A stretch of DNA of 64,000 nt, taken from assembly GCA_002238415.1 (NCBI GenBank), contig MPMI01000018.1, forward strand, positions 39,211-103,210, written 5' to 3'. How positions within the stretch are numbered: position 1 is the stretch's first letter; every line of letters begins with the position of its first letter. The notes below the pieces were generated by a model, which was not told where the DNA came from, did no database searches, and saw nothing but the letters and a program-made list of their open reading frames with translations. The translations under genes were made by a program, and so were the position numbers. Positions 27,046-36,044 of this stretch are shown here, piece by piece. This DNA is from Desulfurellaceae bacterium bin18. Lineage in GTDB: Bacteria; Desulfobacterota; Binatia; Bin18.

Positions 27046-27270
27046 ATGCTCGCCAGGCTCACGTCCAAAAACCAACTGGCCCTTCCGAAAGCGGTGTTGT
27101 CCAATTTCAAAGACACTGAGTATTTCGAGGTGACTGAAGAGAGCGGCTGCATCGTGCTGACACCTGTGCGTCTCGAACGGGCGGGTGCCGTGCGGGCCAA
27201 GCTGGCCGAACTCGGGCTATCTGAGGCTGACATTGCTGAGGCAGTAGTGTGGTCGCGTCGTACCGGATGA
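27046..27270 (+). CDS. AbrB/MazE-type antitoxin (SpoVT-AbrB domain), orphan
   Basis: A 74-residue swapped-hairpin DNA-binding protein. It begins LARLTSKNQLALPKAVL, the AbrB/MazE N-terminal pattern, and ends in a helical tail (LSEADIAEAVVW) that would wrap its toxin. It starts 2 bases after the HigA stop. Such antitoxins are normally followed by a PIN-domain toxin, but the next frame encodes a small zinc-finger-like protein, so the toxin seems lost. Confidence 0.75.
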   Translation: MLARLTSKNQLALPKAVLSNFKDTEYFEVTEESGCIVLTPVRLERAGAVRAKLAELGLSEADIAEAVVWSRRTG

Positions 27271-27288
27271 ACCCAGTCTTAACCTCTT

Positions 27289-27498
27289 ATGAGTAGCCGT
27301 ATTCACAAACACATTAAGGGGCGGCGGTGGGACTATTGGGTCTGCGCCGCCTGTGACAGGCAGGTCCACCGGTTCATGACGCTGTTCGCGTCCCGTCGTA
27401 AATACTGTTCCGACCGTTGCAAGGAGCTTGCAGCCGAGGCACGTGCCGAGGTCAAGAAGGCAGAGAAGGACCGTCAGACCGGGAGAACATTGCATTGA
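27289..27498 (+). CDS. Small zinc-finger-like protein
   Basis: A 69-residue basic protein with CAAC near residue 20 and CSDRC near residue 40, spacing that could bind one zinc ion, followed by a charged coiled helix (EARAEVKKAEKDRQ). I recognise no specific family. Similar short proteins occur in accessory regions. Its position behind an AbrB antitoxin does not suggest it is the toxin. Confidence 0.5.
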   Translation: MSSRIHKHIKGRRWDYWVCAACDRQVHRFMTLFASRRKYCSDRCKELAAEARAEVKKAEKDRQTGRTLH

Positions 27499-27522
27499 GC
27501 GTCCCGTTGCACGAGTCCTATT

Positions 27523-27558
27523 CCCTCGCCCCTTGGGGGAGAGGGCTAGGGTGAGGGG
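27523..27558. repeat. REP-like GC-rich palindrome (copy 3)
   Basis: CCCTCGCCCC TTG GGGGAGAGGG forms an imperfect stem, followed by CTAGGGTGAGGGG. This matches the CCCTAGCCCTCTCCC-type intergenic palindrome seen at three other sites in the window. Confidence 0.55.
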
Positions 27559-27593
27559 TCATTGTGAGATAAGCCCATAGTCAACGCTCTACG

Positions 27594-28856
27594 ATGAATC
27601 TTTTTCTTCTTTTCCAGTACGGCCTTGTCAGCACATTTGTCGTATTATTGGCAACGTTCCTGTCTGTCATGGTCTCCGACAGTGTGGAAGGGCATATTTC
27701 CCAGCTTTTAGGCTTATACACGAAAAACCCAATCTTGAAATTCCTCGGCATCGGCATGGGTGGTGTCCTGCTCGCCCTACAAGCCTTGATGTCCTATAGA
27801 CGCGCCAAGGCGTTGGAGGACACGGTGCGGAACGCTGGGCAAGGGCAACGGCAGGAACGCCTGAAAAACGCCATTGAGCACTTGGGGCATGAATCGGACT
27901 CAGTACGCTTGGGTGGGGCCTACGAACTCTTTCATCTGGCGGAAGATATGAGAGATATACGGAGGACCGTATTTGACATTCTCTGTGCCCATATCCGCCA
28001 GACGACGGGCGAAGACGAGTATCGGAAAAAGTACCCGTCCAAACCTTCAGAGGAAATTCAAAGCCTGCTGACCCTACTGTTCGTGCAGGAGTACAAAGTC
28101 TTCACAGGGCTACATATTAACTTGCAGGGAAGCTGGCTGAATGGAGCCGACCTTCAAGGAGCACATTTAGAAAAAGCTGACTTGACTAAGACGTGGCTGC
28201 AAGGTGCCCAGCTTCAGAAGGCATGGCTACATGGGGCTGAGCTTTCTAATGCACAGCTACAAAGGGCCATGCTTTTTAGGACACTGCTGCCAGAGGCCCA
28301 GCTTTGGGAAGCGTGTCTACAAGAGGCTTGGCTCTTGGAAGCATGGCTGCAAGGGGCCAATCTTTCTAGGGCACGGCTGCAAAGGGCTTTGCTCTGGGCA
28401 GCCCATCTGCAAGGGGCTTTGCTCCAGGGGGCATGTATGCAAGGGGCTCGGCTTCAGGGGGCACGTTTACAGGGGGCTGAACTTTTCGAGGCTCGGCTGC
28501 AAGGGGCTGAGTTTGAGGGGGCATGGCTGCAAGGGGCTACAAGCGAACATATGCATGCCAGTACATTTGAACAAAGGGTAAGAAACAAGAGGGGCAAAGA
28601 GAGCGACCTGGAGCGGGTGGATTTTCAGGGTGGCTTGAGCCGGGAAGATGTAGACTCCCTCGTCGAAGGCTTGTCGGACGAAAAGGCAAAGACCTTGCGA
28701 GAAAGACTGGAACCACACATTGACCGGCCTATAAGCCATGAACTGCCGCAAAACAGTGGCGCCATTACCGAACCCTATACCGCCGAAGAAGCCGAACAGT
28801 GGATTGCCGAATACAACGAAACCATGTCAGAGGTTCCGACAGAGCCTGATAACTGA
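27594..28856 (+). CDS. Membrane-anchored pentapeptide-repeat protein 1
   Basis: A 420-residue protein. Residues ~1-65 hold two hydrophobic segments that anchor it in the membrane. A conserved cytosolic domain follows (RQERLKNAIEHLG, then VRLGGAYELFHLA; about 85-175). From about 180 to 320 there are pentapeptide repeats of the A-x-L-x-x type (LQGAWLQGA), which should fold as a right-handed beta-helix. A C-terminal acidic domain (DRPISHELP, then YTAEEAEQWIAEYN) ends the protein. It is closely similar to the gene at 29734. Its TGA overlaps an ATG that begins a decayed copy of the mod 5' end, so it was once coupled to mod. Role unknown. Confidence 0.85.
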   Translation: MNLFLLFQYGLVSTFVVLLATFLSVMVSDSVEGHISQLLGLYTKNPILKFLGIGMGGVLLALQALMSYRRAKALEDTVRNAGQGQRQERLKNAIEHLGHESDSVRLGGAYELFHLAEDMRDIRRTVFDILCAHIRQTTGEDEYRKKYPSKPSEEIQSLLTLLFVQEYKVFTGLHINLQGSWLNGADLQGAHLEKADLTKTWLQGAQLQKAWLHGAELSNAQLQRAMLFRTLLPEAQLWEACLQEAWLLEAWLQGANLSRARLQRALLWAAHLQGALLQGACMQGARLQGARLQGAELFEARLQGAEFEGAWLQGATSEHMHASTFEQRVRNKRGKESDLERVDFQGGLSREDVDSLVEGLSDEKAKTLRERLEPHIDRPISHELPQNSGAITEPYTAEEAEQWIAEYNETMSEVPTEPDN

Positions 28857-28920
28857 TGCTCCCCCGACACTGACTCACCCCAAACGAAGCCCTCTCCGCT
28901 GTCGCCCGTGTATCCTGGAG
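28856..28920 (+). repeat. Scar A: decayed copy of the mod gene 5' end
   Basis: About 65 bases starting at the ATG that overlaps the stop of pentapeptide protein 1. They resemble the first codons of the Type III methyltransferase (33404) and of scar B, with small deletions (for example CACTGACTCACCCCAAACGA against CACTGGCTCACCCGAGACGA). The match ends just before the ribosome-binding site of the TPR gene. It is the shortest and most diverged copy. Confidence 0.6.
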
Positions 28921-28930
28921 GAAAAACATC

Positions 28931-29737
28931 ATGAAACTGGTGGAGATGGAGAAAAACAACTGGGGTTTCGAGGAGGACTCGACCTTCACCCATGAAATCT
29001 TTGAAAAGTTCGATCAAGCATTGGATATTTGGGAGAAGGGCGATGATGAAGTCGCGGAAAAAATGCTCCAAGCTATTGTGGCGGAATGCCCGAATCACAT
29101 AGACGCGCTCCATCATCTCTCGCTGATCTACCGCGAGCAGGGAAGGGAGACGGAAGCGTACATTTGTTGTCAAGCCGCTGTCGGTATCGGACTGCACGCG
29201 CTTCCCCAGAAATTTAGCTGGAAAACCGCGAGGATGGAGTGGCTGTGGTTGGAGAATCGTCCCTTCCTGAGAGCCTACCACAGCCTCGGTGTGTGGAATC
29301 TCCACAACGCCAGGTACGATGATGCAATCAAGATATTTGGGAGGCTTTTATCCGTTAATCCAAATGATAACCAGGGAGTAAGACACATATTACCGAAATG
29401 CTGGTTTGAAAAAAACGAGTTGTCGAGAATTCTCACTCATTGTCGCAAGTATGCGGATGACGTTTTCCCCGAAATTTTCTACTCGGAGGCATTGGCACTT
29501 GCATGCCTTGGACGTAGCGAGGAGGCGCGAGAGGCATTGGAGGATTGTGTCGCTAAACTGCCGTTGGTTGGCAGGGAACTGTTGAAAAAGAGACACCCCA
29601 GGCCGAAGTCCAAGATGGAGGGCTACATTACTCACGGAGGCCCCGACCAAGCCTATTACTATTGGAAATCGTTCGGCAGGTACTGGTCGGGATCGGAATC
29701 CGCTCTGGAATTATTGAGACAGGTTGTGAAGCGATGA
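28931..29737 (+). CDS. TPR-like repeat protein
   Basis: A 268-residue soluble protein with tetratricopeptide-like helical pairs: about 30-100 (LDALHHLSLIYREQGRETEAY-type pattern) and about 110-150 (AYHSLGVWNLHNARYDDAIK). A later LACLGRSEEAREALEDC repeat lies near residue 195. It probably mediates protein contacts. GGAGG precedes the ATG and derives from the end of scar A. Its TGA overlaps the ATG of pentapeptide protein 2 (ATGA), so the two are translationally coupled and perhaps form a complex. Confidence 0.75.
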   Translation: MKLVEMEKNNWGFEEDSTFTHEIFEKFDQALDIWEKGDDEVAEKMLQAIVAECPNHIDALHHLSLIYREQGRETEAYICCQAAVGIGLHALPQKFSWKTARMEWLWLENRPFLRAYHSLGVWNLHNARYDDAIKIFGRLLSVNPNDNQGVRHILPKCWFEKNELSRILTHCRKYADDVFPEIFYSEALALACLGRSEEAREALEDCVAKLPLVGRELLKKRHPRPKSKMEGYITHGGPDQAYYYWKSFGRYWSGSESALELLRQVVKR

Positions 29738-31017
29738 AACTGAGGCGTATCAGTCAAGCATTCAAGACGAGTCCGGTTTCGACCGCTCTGGTCAGCCTCT
29801 CCGGCATTGTGCTTGTCGTATTGTTGAGTGTTTTTGTATCGGTTCTATTCTGCGAAAGTGCTGAAAAATATATTGCCCAACTATTAGGGGTATCTGAAAC
29901 AGGGGCGTCTAAAAAATACGAGTCTCTGAAGTTTCTCGGCATCGGTATGGGAGGCGTCCTGCTCGCCCTGCAAGCCTTAATAGCCAACAGACGTGCTAAG
30001 GCAATGGAAGACACCGCGAGAGCACAGGTGCAAGCCAACCAGAACACCGAGCGGGGCCAACGGCAGGAACGGCTGAAAAACGCCATTGAGCACTTGGGAC
30101 ACGACAAGGACTCCGTGCGTTTGGGCGGGGCCTACGAACTCTTCCATCTGGCGCAAGATACGAAAGACTTACGTCAGACCGTGTTGGACATTCTCTGCGC
30201 TCACATTCGTCGGACGACGGGTGAAGCCGAGTACCGGAAAACGTACAAATCGCAACCCTCAGAAGAAATTCAAAGCCTGCTGACCTTGCTTTTCGTGCAG
30301 GAGCACGAAGCCTTCAAAGGACTGCAAATCAACTTGCAGGGAAGCTGGCTAAACGGGGCAAATCTTGAACGGGCGTGCTTGGTCAGGGCTGTTTTGACCG
30401 GAGCGCATCTGCAAAGGGCCATTCTTTCTGATGCAAATCTACAAGGGACGAATCTTGGCGGAGCATATCTCCAAGAAGCTCGTCTTTGGAGGGTGTCTCT
30501 GCAAGGGGCCACCCTGGAGTGGGCGGGCCTCCAAGAGGCTCATTTTCGGAAGGCTTGCCTACAAGGAATTAATCTTCATATGGCACGCCTACAAGGGGCT
30601 TCGCTTCAGGCTGCACGCTTACAAGGAGCCTTTCTTGGTGGGGCGAGACTACAAGGGGCTTCGCTTCAGGATGTACAACTACAGGGAGTTAGAAGCCGAG
30701 CCGATGATCGGCCTCCTCCGATATCTTTTGCTGAGCACATTAGGAAGCATATCGGTCAGGAGAGTGATCTATGCCGAGTTACGTTCGAGGGCGGATTGAA
30801 CTCCCAAAAAGTAGAGGAGCTCGTCAAAGATTTGTCTTCTAATGAAGAAGCAAACGAATTGTGGAATAAGCTGATACCGCATATTGACCGGCCGTCAAGC
30901 CATGAATTACCAGAGAACAGCGGTGCCATTACCGGGGCCTACACCGCTGAAGAAGCCGAAGAATGGATAGCCGAATACAACGAAGCCATGTCAGAAGTCC
31001 CTGGGAGCGATGACTGA
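29734..31017 (+). CDS. Membrane-anchored pentapeptide-repeat protein 2
   Basis: A 427-residue paralogue of the protein at 27594. The ATG at 29734 overlaps the TPR stop. A hydrophobic segment (about 20-42) and a second (about 68-85) precede the conserved RQERLKNAIEHLG / VRLGGAYELFHLA domain. Pentapeptide repeats (LQGASLQAARLQGA type) occupy about 205-330, and the C-terminal DRPSSHELP / YTAEEAEEWIAEYN region is nearly the same as in the paralogue. The TM region and the repeats have diverged most. Its TGA overlaps the ATG of scar B, a fragment of mod. Function unknown. Confidence 0.85.
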   Translation: MKLRRISQAFKTSPVSTALVSLSGIVLVVLLSVFVSVLFCESAEKYIAQLLGVSETGASKKYESLKFLGIGMGGVLLALQALIANRRAKAMEDTARAQVQANQNTERGQRQERLKNAIEHLGHDKDSVRLGGAYELFHLAQDTKDLRQTVLDILCAHIRRTTGEAEYRKTYKSQPSEEIQSLLTLLFVQEHEAFKGLQINLQGSWLNGANLERACLVRAVLTGAHLQRAILSDANLQGTNLGGAYLQEARLWRVSLQGATLEWAGLQEAHFRKACLQGINLHMARLQGASLQAARLQGAFLGGARLQGASLQDVQLQGVRSRADDRPPPISFAEHIRKHIGQESDLCRVTFEGGLNSQKVEELVKDLSSNEEANELWNKLIPHIDRPSSHELPENSGAITGAYTAEEAEEWIAEYNEAMSEVPGSDD

Positions 31018-31178
31018 TGCTGACCCTGCACTGGCTCACCCGAGACGAAGACCTCCGCACCGCCTCCCGCGTGCCGTATCGGCTGATGGAAGAAGCGCCC
31101 GACCTTTCGGCAGGAGAGCCGGACGCGGGCAACATGTTGATTCATGGCGATAACCTAGAGCACTCAAGTCCTTGCTGC
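31017..31178 (+). pseudogene. Scar B: fragment of the mod gene 5' end
   Basis: The 162 bases are about 87 % identical to the first 54 codons of the methyltransferase gene at 33404 (LHWLTRDEDLRTASRVPYR is shared exactly in protein). One base is missing after GDNLE, which shifts the frame. The match ends at 31178, two bases before the ATG of the KAP NTPase. This is a leftover of an insertion into, or duplication of, mod. Confidence 0.85.
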
Positions 31179-31179
31179 T

Positions 31180-33318
31180 ATGGAGATACCGGTGTCTGAA
31201 TTTGACGATAAGCCAATCACCTCGCCTGAAGAGGACAGTTTCGGGTTTGATCCGCTCGCCAAGGCGGTGGCCGACAGCATCTCAAAAATGGAGATACCTG
31301 ACGGTACGGTTATTGCCGTCAATGGTCCGTGGGGCTCGGGCAAAAGCAGCCTTATTAACCTCGTGCGGTGGCATCTACGTGGCAAGGAGGATCGCTTAAA
31401 GATCGTTGATTTCAGATGCTGGTGGTTCCGTGGAGAGGAAGCTCTGACGCTTGCATTCTTCCAGGAACTCTACTCTGCTCTGAATCCGTCCCTGAAGAGG
31501 AAAACAAAGAAAGCTCTCTGGAAACTTGGTCGATATCTCAGCGCAGCAGGCACAATGTTGAACGCATCAGGTATAGTCGGAGCCGACAAAATCGCATCCA
31601 GTTTTGGCAAATTGATCGCTCAGGGCGACACCGTTGAAAAGCTGCATGGAGAGGTTTCCGACGCATTACAGAATAACTCCAAGCGCTATCTGATCGTAAT
31701 TGATGACATAGACCGTCTGTCCCAGGACGAAGCGCTGCTCATTTTCCGGTTGGTGAAGTCAGCAGGTAGATTGCCGAACGTCATCTATCTGCTCGCCTAT
31801 GACCGGCAACTTGCTGAGAAGATCGTTACTCAGCGCTATCCTTCTGAGGGACCGCATTATCTCGAAAAGATTGTTCAAGCATCTTTCGAGTTGCCCGAGC
31901 CAGATCGGCTGTCGCTGGAAAAAGAATTTGAGCGTCGCTTGTACAGTATAATCGGAGAGAAGGAGTTTGAAGACGAAGTTTACTCTGCCAATCTATTCCG
32001 AGAAATCATCGCTCCTGAAATCAAAACGCCACGCGATGTACTCAGAATCTTAAATTCACTGAGGGTTACTTGGCCTGCGGTCAAGGGTGAGGTCCATCCT
32101 GCGGATTTTCTTTGCATTGAAACCTTGAGGATTCAGCGTTCGGAACTGTATCGCACGTTGAGATCGAATGAGGGTCGCTTGACTGGGACGGAAGAGGGTA
32201 CCAGTCCTATGGCCGAGGAGCCATCACGTAAACAGTACGACGGGATTTTCCTGGAACAAGAACCTCCATCGGAACGCGAAAGATTACGCCGAGGGTTAAT
32301 GCGATTATTCCCTGCGCTGAAGCGTGTTTGGCTCGATCTGGCCTCCACGGACAATTCTCTCGATATCTGGGATAGTCAGCGCCGAGTCTGCTCACCTAGA
32401 CACTTCGACACGTATTTCCGATTCATGCTCCCGGATGATGTGGTAAGCAAAAAGGAGATTAAAGCGTTCATTACTCATTCTGATGATCCTGAGTTCATTC
32501 AACGTTCGTTGCTTGACGCGATGGAAGTCAGCTCTCCGAGTTTTGGCACCAAGGCTACTCTTCTTCTCGAAGAACTCAGAATCCACGCCTCTTATGTATC
32601 CGATGCTCAAGTAAGTCCTCTGCTCAAGACCATATATTCCATCGCTGACCGTCTTGACGTAGAAAAGAACAGAGAAGGCGGCATGCCGTCAGGCAACATG
32701 CTGGGACTTCTTTTACTTACACGGCAATTGACTCAAGATCGCTTCGACCTGAAAACTCGGTCGTCTCTTCTGGTTGATGCCTGTATGAAAGCGTCGCTTG
32801 GATGGCTGGTGGATTTTGCAAAACACACATACCTTGACCATTTTCCGTCAAAAAGCACTAATCTGGAGCCCGCTGAGAATTGCCTAACCACACGCGATGA
32901 TGCTTTGAGGCTGAAAGAGTGTGCCGTCGAGTCCATCCGCAAAGCTGCTCAGGACGGTTCGTTAATAGATTGTCCATCGTTGTACAACGTGCTGTGCTGC
33001 TGGGTAAGTTTTGTAGGCAGTGAGGAAGAAGCCAAGTCGTGGGCAAGTGCTGCCCTTGAAGATAATTTGGCGGTCGCTCGTTTGGCCAAGGCATTCACCG
33101 GTAGCTCGTCGATAGGCGCCCTTGGAGACTCCGTTGCAAAGCAAATCTCTGTTGCTGTGACGGGTCACTTAAGGTCTCTCGTCGGTTTGGGTGAATTTCG
33201 AGCATGTGCCGAAGAAGTGGAAAGAGAGGGGAAGTTGCCAGCCGAGGATCATGAAGCTCTGGTCAAATTCCTCGATGCTTGGCGAAGACAGGATGAGGAT
33301 GACCATGACGATTCATGA
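31180..33318 (+). CDS. KAP-family P-loop NTPase, candidate defence protein
   Basis: A 712-residue NTPase of the KAP group (Kidins220/ARMS and PifA relatives). It opens with DKPITSPEEDSFGF, typical of the family. The Walker A motif is GPWGSGKS (residues 49-56) and Walker B is YLIVIDDID (170-178). No membrane helix pair is obvious within the NTPase domain, unlike many KAP proteins. The C-terminal 350 residues are helical and unassigned. PifA excludes phage T7 from F+ cells and QatA is a KAP-like defence ATPase, so a role in phage defence is reasonable. It is inserted directly behind mod scar B and before the intact mod gene. Confidence 0.85.
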   Translation: MEIPVSEFDDKPITSPEEDSFGFDPLAKAVADSISKMEIPDGTVIAVNGPWGSGKSSLINLVRWHLRGKEDRLKIVDFRCWWFRGEEALTLAFFQELYSALNPSLKRKTKKALWKLGRYLSAAGTMLNASGIVGADKIASSFGKLIAQGDTVEKLHGEVSDALQNNSKRYLIVIDDIDRLSQDEALLIFRLVKSAGRLPNVIYLLAYDRQLAEKIVTQRYPSEGPHYLEKIVQASFELPEPDRLSLEKEFERRLYSIIGEKEFEDEVYSANLFREIIAPEIKTPRDVLRILNSLRVTWPAVKGEVHPADFLCIETLRIQRSELYRTLRSNEGRLTGTEEGTSPMAEEPSRKQYDGIFLEQEPPSERERLRRGLMRLFPALKRVWLDLASTDNSLDIWDSQRRVCSPRHFDTYFRFMLPDDVVSKKEIKAFITHSDDPEFIQRSLLDAMEVSSPSFGTKATLLLEELRIHASYVSDAQVSPLLKTIYSIADRLDVEKNREGGMPSGNMLGLLLLTRQLTQDRFDLKTRSSLLVDACMKASLGWLVDFAKHTYLDHFPSKSTNLEPAENCLTTRDDALRLKECAVESIRKAAQDGSLIDCPSLYNVLCCWVSFVGSEEEAKSWASAALEDNLAVARLAKAFTGSSSIGALGDSVAKQISVAVTGHLRSLVGLGEFRACAEEVEREGKLPAEDHEALVKFLDAWRRQDEDDHDDS

Positions 33319-33403
33319 AGTTCACAGCGTCCTTCAAGCCGGATTGATCGGCAAGGCAGCCCAATCGAAGAAGAACCAGCACTCTGGAGGCGAGTAGCAT
33401 TCC

Positions 33404-34945
33404 ATGCCCACCCTCCACTGGCTCACCCGAGACGAGGACCTCCGCACCGCCTCCCGCGTGCCATATCGGCTGTTGGAAGAAGCGCCCGACCTGTCGGCGG
33501 GGGAGCCGGATACGGGCAACATGCTGATTCAGGGTGACAACCTGGAAGCCCTCAAGGCGTTGCTGCCGTTCTACGCCGGGCAGGTGAAGTGTATCTATAT
33601 CGACCCGCCGTACAATACAGGCGCTGCCTTCGAGCACTACGACGACAGTCTCGAACACACGCAATGGCTGGCGATGATGTGGCCACGCCTCGAACTCCTG
33701 CGCGATTTGCTGGCCGAAGATGGTTCAATCTGGGTGTCTATTGACGACAATGAAGCGCATTATCTCAAGGTCGTGATGGATGAGGTATTCGGGCGAAGGA
33801 ATTTTGTCGATACAGTAATCTGGCGCAAGAACTATTCCCCAAAGTCCAGCGCGAGACACTTTTCGTCGGATCACGACTATATTTTAGTCTTTGCAAGAAA
33901 TGCTGATTCCTTTCTGCCGAATCTGATGCCTCGGACAGAAAGACAAGACAAGGCATATAAAAACCCGGATAATGACCCACGCGGTCCATGGAAGACAAGC
34001 GACCTCTCAGCCCGCAACCCATACAGTCTTGGAGTCTACAGCATAACTGCTCCCGGTGGGCGTGTAATAGAAGGGCCTCCCAAGGGTCGATATTGGGTGA
34101 TCAGCAAAGAAAAGATGCAGAAATTCGACAAGGACAACCGTATCTGGTGGGGGAAAAATGGAGATGCAATCCCACAGATAAAGCGTTTTCTGTCAGAAGT
34201 GAAAGAGGGCAGGGTTCCTCAGACCTTATGGCCATATGAAGAGGTTGGTCACACGCAAGACGCCAAAAAGGAAACTGTCAAGATATTTGGCAGCGAAGTC
34301 TTTACGACCCCCAAACCCGAACGTCTCATCCAACGTATTCTTCACATCGCCACCAACCCCGGCGACCTTGTCCTTGACTCCTTCCTCGGCTCCGGCACCA
34401 CGGCGGCAGTCGCCCACAAGATGGGCCGGCGTTACATCGGTATTGAGATGGGCGAGCACGCGGTCACTCATTGCGTCCCCCGCTTGCGCAAGGTCATTGA
34501 CGGGGAGCAGGGCGGCATCTCGAAAAGTGTCGGTTGGCAGGGCGGGGGCGGGTTTCGTTTCTACCGGCTCGGGCCGCCGGTGTTTGATGAGGCGGGGCAG
34601 ATTCGGGCGGACATTCGCTTTCCGGTGCTGGCCGCCCATGTATGGTTTAGCGAGACCGAGCATCCGTGGAACGGGAACGGGGATTCACCCTTCTTGGGTT
34701 TGCACGATGGCCACGCTTACGCGTTGCTGTACAACGGCATTTTGGGCGACAAGCGACCGAATGGCGGCAACGTGCTGACGCGGGCCACACTTGCTACGAT
34801 TCGGGAGGAGATTGAGCGTAAGCATGCGCGCTTCAACGGGCCGATGACGGTCTATGGCGAACAATCGCGGCTGGCCTCCGCGACTTTGGAACGGATTGGC
34901 GTCACTTTTAAGCAGATGCCGTATGAGGTGCAGGCAAGAACCTGA
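33404..34945 (+). CDS. mod: Type III restriction-modification DNA methyltransferase (Mod)
   Basis: A 513-residue beta-class N6-adenine or N4-cytosine methyltransferase. The catalytic motif DPPY is at residues 67-70 and the SAM-binding motif FLGSGTT at 327-333, the order expected for Type III Mod subunits. The central part between them holds the target-recognition region. A C-terminal extension (residues ~380-513) probably contacts Res. Its 5' end is repeated in two upstream scars and its 3' end is repeated before res. It pairs with the helicase-nuclease at 36045, from which it is separated by a DUF3800 gene. Confidence 0.93.
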   Translation: MPTLHWLTRDEDLRTASRVPYRLLEEAPDLSAGEPDTGNMLIQGDNLEALKALLPFYAGQVKCIYIDPPYNTGAAFEHYDDSLEHTQWLAMMWPRLELLRDLLAEDGSIWVSIDDNEAHYLKVVMDEVFGRRNFVDTVIWRKNYSPKSSARHFSSDHDYILVFARNADSFLPNLMPRTERQDKAYKNPDNDPRGPWKTSDLSARNPYSLGVYSITAPGGRVIEGPPKGRYWVISKEKMQKFDKDNRIWWGKNGDAIPQIKRFLSEVKEGRVPQTLWPYEEVGHTQDAKKETVKIFGSEVFTTPKPERLIQRILHIATNPGDLVLDSFLGSGTTAAVAHKMGRRYIGIEMGEHAVTHCVPRLRKVIDGEQGGISKSVGWQGGGGFRFYRLGPPVFDEAGQIRADIRFPVLAAHVWFSETEHPWNGNGDSPFLGLHDGHAYALLYNGILGDKRPNGGNVLTRATLATIREEIERKHARFNGPMTVYGEQSRLASATLERIGVTFKQMPYEVQART

Positions 34946-34946
34946 T
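34901..34946 (+). repeat. 3' end of mod, parent copy of the pre-res repeat
   Basis: This is the last part of mod (TFKQMPYEVQART then stop). A related copy at 35994-36042 is about 80 % identical over the aligned bases and encodes LFKQIPYDVQTRT in frame with res. Confidence 0.75.
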
Positions 34947-35004
34947 TGGTTGACCGGAGCTCGGACTATTCATACTTGCTCATCCTCCTGCAAAACGGTT
35001 CAGC

Positions 35005-35892
35005 ATGACTTGGTTACTCTTTATTGACGAGAGCGGACACGATCACAAAACCACGCCTTATGAGGTTCGGGGCGGGTTTGCAATCCACGTTCGTTTGCTT
35101 TGGCCCTTCGTGCAGAACATGCGGCAGCTAGAGGTCCGTTGTTTCGGCTGCCCGTTGCACGAATACAAAAAAGAGATCAAAGGCTCTGCCCTGCTTGACC
35201 GAAAGCGCTACAAATTTGCCGGACAGAGCGGGCTGCTGCGCGATGAGGAGAGGCGCAAGCTTTGCCGCTCCTTCCTTGCCAAGGGCCTCACGCAAGATAC
35301 ACCAAGCGCGAATGAATTTGCGGCGTATGGCCAAGCCTGCCTTCAGGTGGCACAAGGGACAATTGACCTCCTGCGACAGCATGAAGCCGTATTGTTGGCT
35401 TCCGCCATACCGCGAGATGTCGCCAAGCCGCCGGGCTACAGGGTCGAAAACTATTTGAGGAAAGATATTGTCTTCCTGCTTGAGCGATTTTTCTACCTGC
35501 TGGATTCAAAGCGTGAACATGGCGTAATCGTCATGGACGAAACCGAGAAACGCCAAGACCGAAGATTCGTCACCAGACTGGAAAGATACTTCACGAAAAC
35601 TAGCGAAGGTCAGTACAGGACGAAATGGATCGTGCCGACTCCGTTCTTCGTCTCATCCGATATGACATACGCTATCCAAGCCGCAGATGTGTGTATCTAC
35701 TGCATCAACTGGGGATTTCGCCTTCCCCAGCGCGGAATGAACGCCGAGCATCGCGGCGAAATCGTTGATATGTTCCGGGACGACCTAGCGAGTCTTCAAT
35801 TTCACGGACAGGGGGAGAGAGACGGACGTATCTTCAGCACTTACGGAATCGTCTATGTCTCCGATCCATATGAAGCCAGACCTGCCCCATAA
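35005..35892 (+). CDS. DUF3800 domain protein
   Basis: A 295-residue protein that opens WLLFIDESG, the DUF3800 signature with its conserved acidic pair, and later has GVIVMDETEKRQD (about 170) and AIQAADVCIYCIN (about 227), also typical. The fold is RNase H-like and the acidic residues suggest a nuclease, but no activity is established for this family. DUF3800 genes are frequent in phage-defence islands. It has been inserted between mod and res: a copy of the mod 3' end lies just downstream of it. Confidence 0.88.
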   Translation: MTWLLFIDESGHDHKTTPYEVRGGFAIHVRLLWPFVQNMRQLEVRCFGCPLHEYKKEIKGSALLDRKRYKFAGQSGLLRDEERRKLCRSFLAKGLTQDTPSANEFAAYGQACLQVAQGTIDLLRQHEAVLLASAIPRDVAKPPGYRVENYLRKDIVFLLERFFYLLDSKREHGVIVMDETEKRQDRRFVTRLERYFTKTSEGQYRTKWIVPTPFFVSSDMTYAIQAADVCIYCINWGFRLPQRGMNAEHRGEIVDMFRDDLASLQFHGQGERDGRIFSTYGIVYVSDPYEARPAP

Positions 35893-35993
35893 AAAAAGAG
35901 GCAACGCTCCGTCCGCCACTCCTGCACTTCATGTGCAAAACCGCTTACGAAGCCGAGCCTCCACGCCCAAGGATAAGCTTTTGTCGCCAGACA

Positions 35994-36042
35994 GTCAACC
36001 TCTTCAAGCAGATACCGTATGATGTGCAAACAAGGACCAGAT
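35994..36042 (+). repeat. Scar C: copy of the mod 3' end next to res
   Basis: These bases encode VNLFKQIPYDVQTRT, matching the C-terminus of Mod (TFKQMPYEVQART), with TGA changed to AGA, so the frame runs on into res. It shows that res once followed mod directly and that the DUF3800 gene came in between. Confidence 0.75.
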
Positions 36043-36044
36043 CT

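Noticed and set aside
28195..28540. A 30-base periodic pattern (CTGCAAGGGGC) that looks like a CRISPR or satellite array
   Set aside because: It is the coding signature of pentapeptide repeats (LQGAxLQGAx) in an uninterrupted protein frame; the same holds at 30405-30690.
33306..33398. A 30-codon ORF (MTIHEVHSVLQAG...) between the KAP gene and mod
   Set aside because: Too short, overlaps the KAP stop and lacks a ribosome-binding site; it may be translated but cannot be supported.
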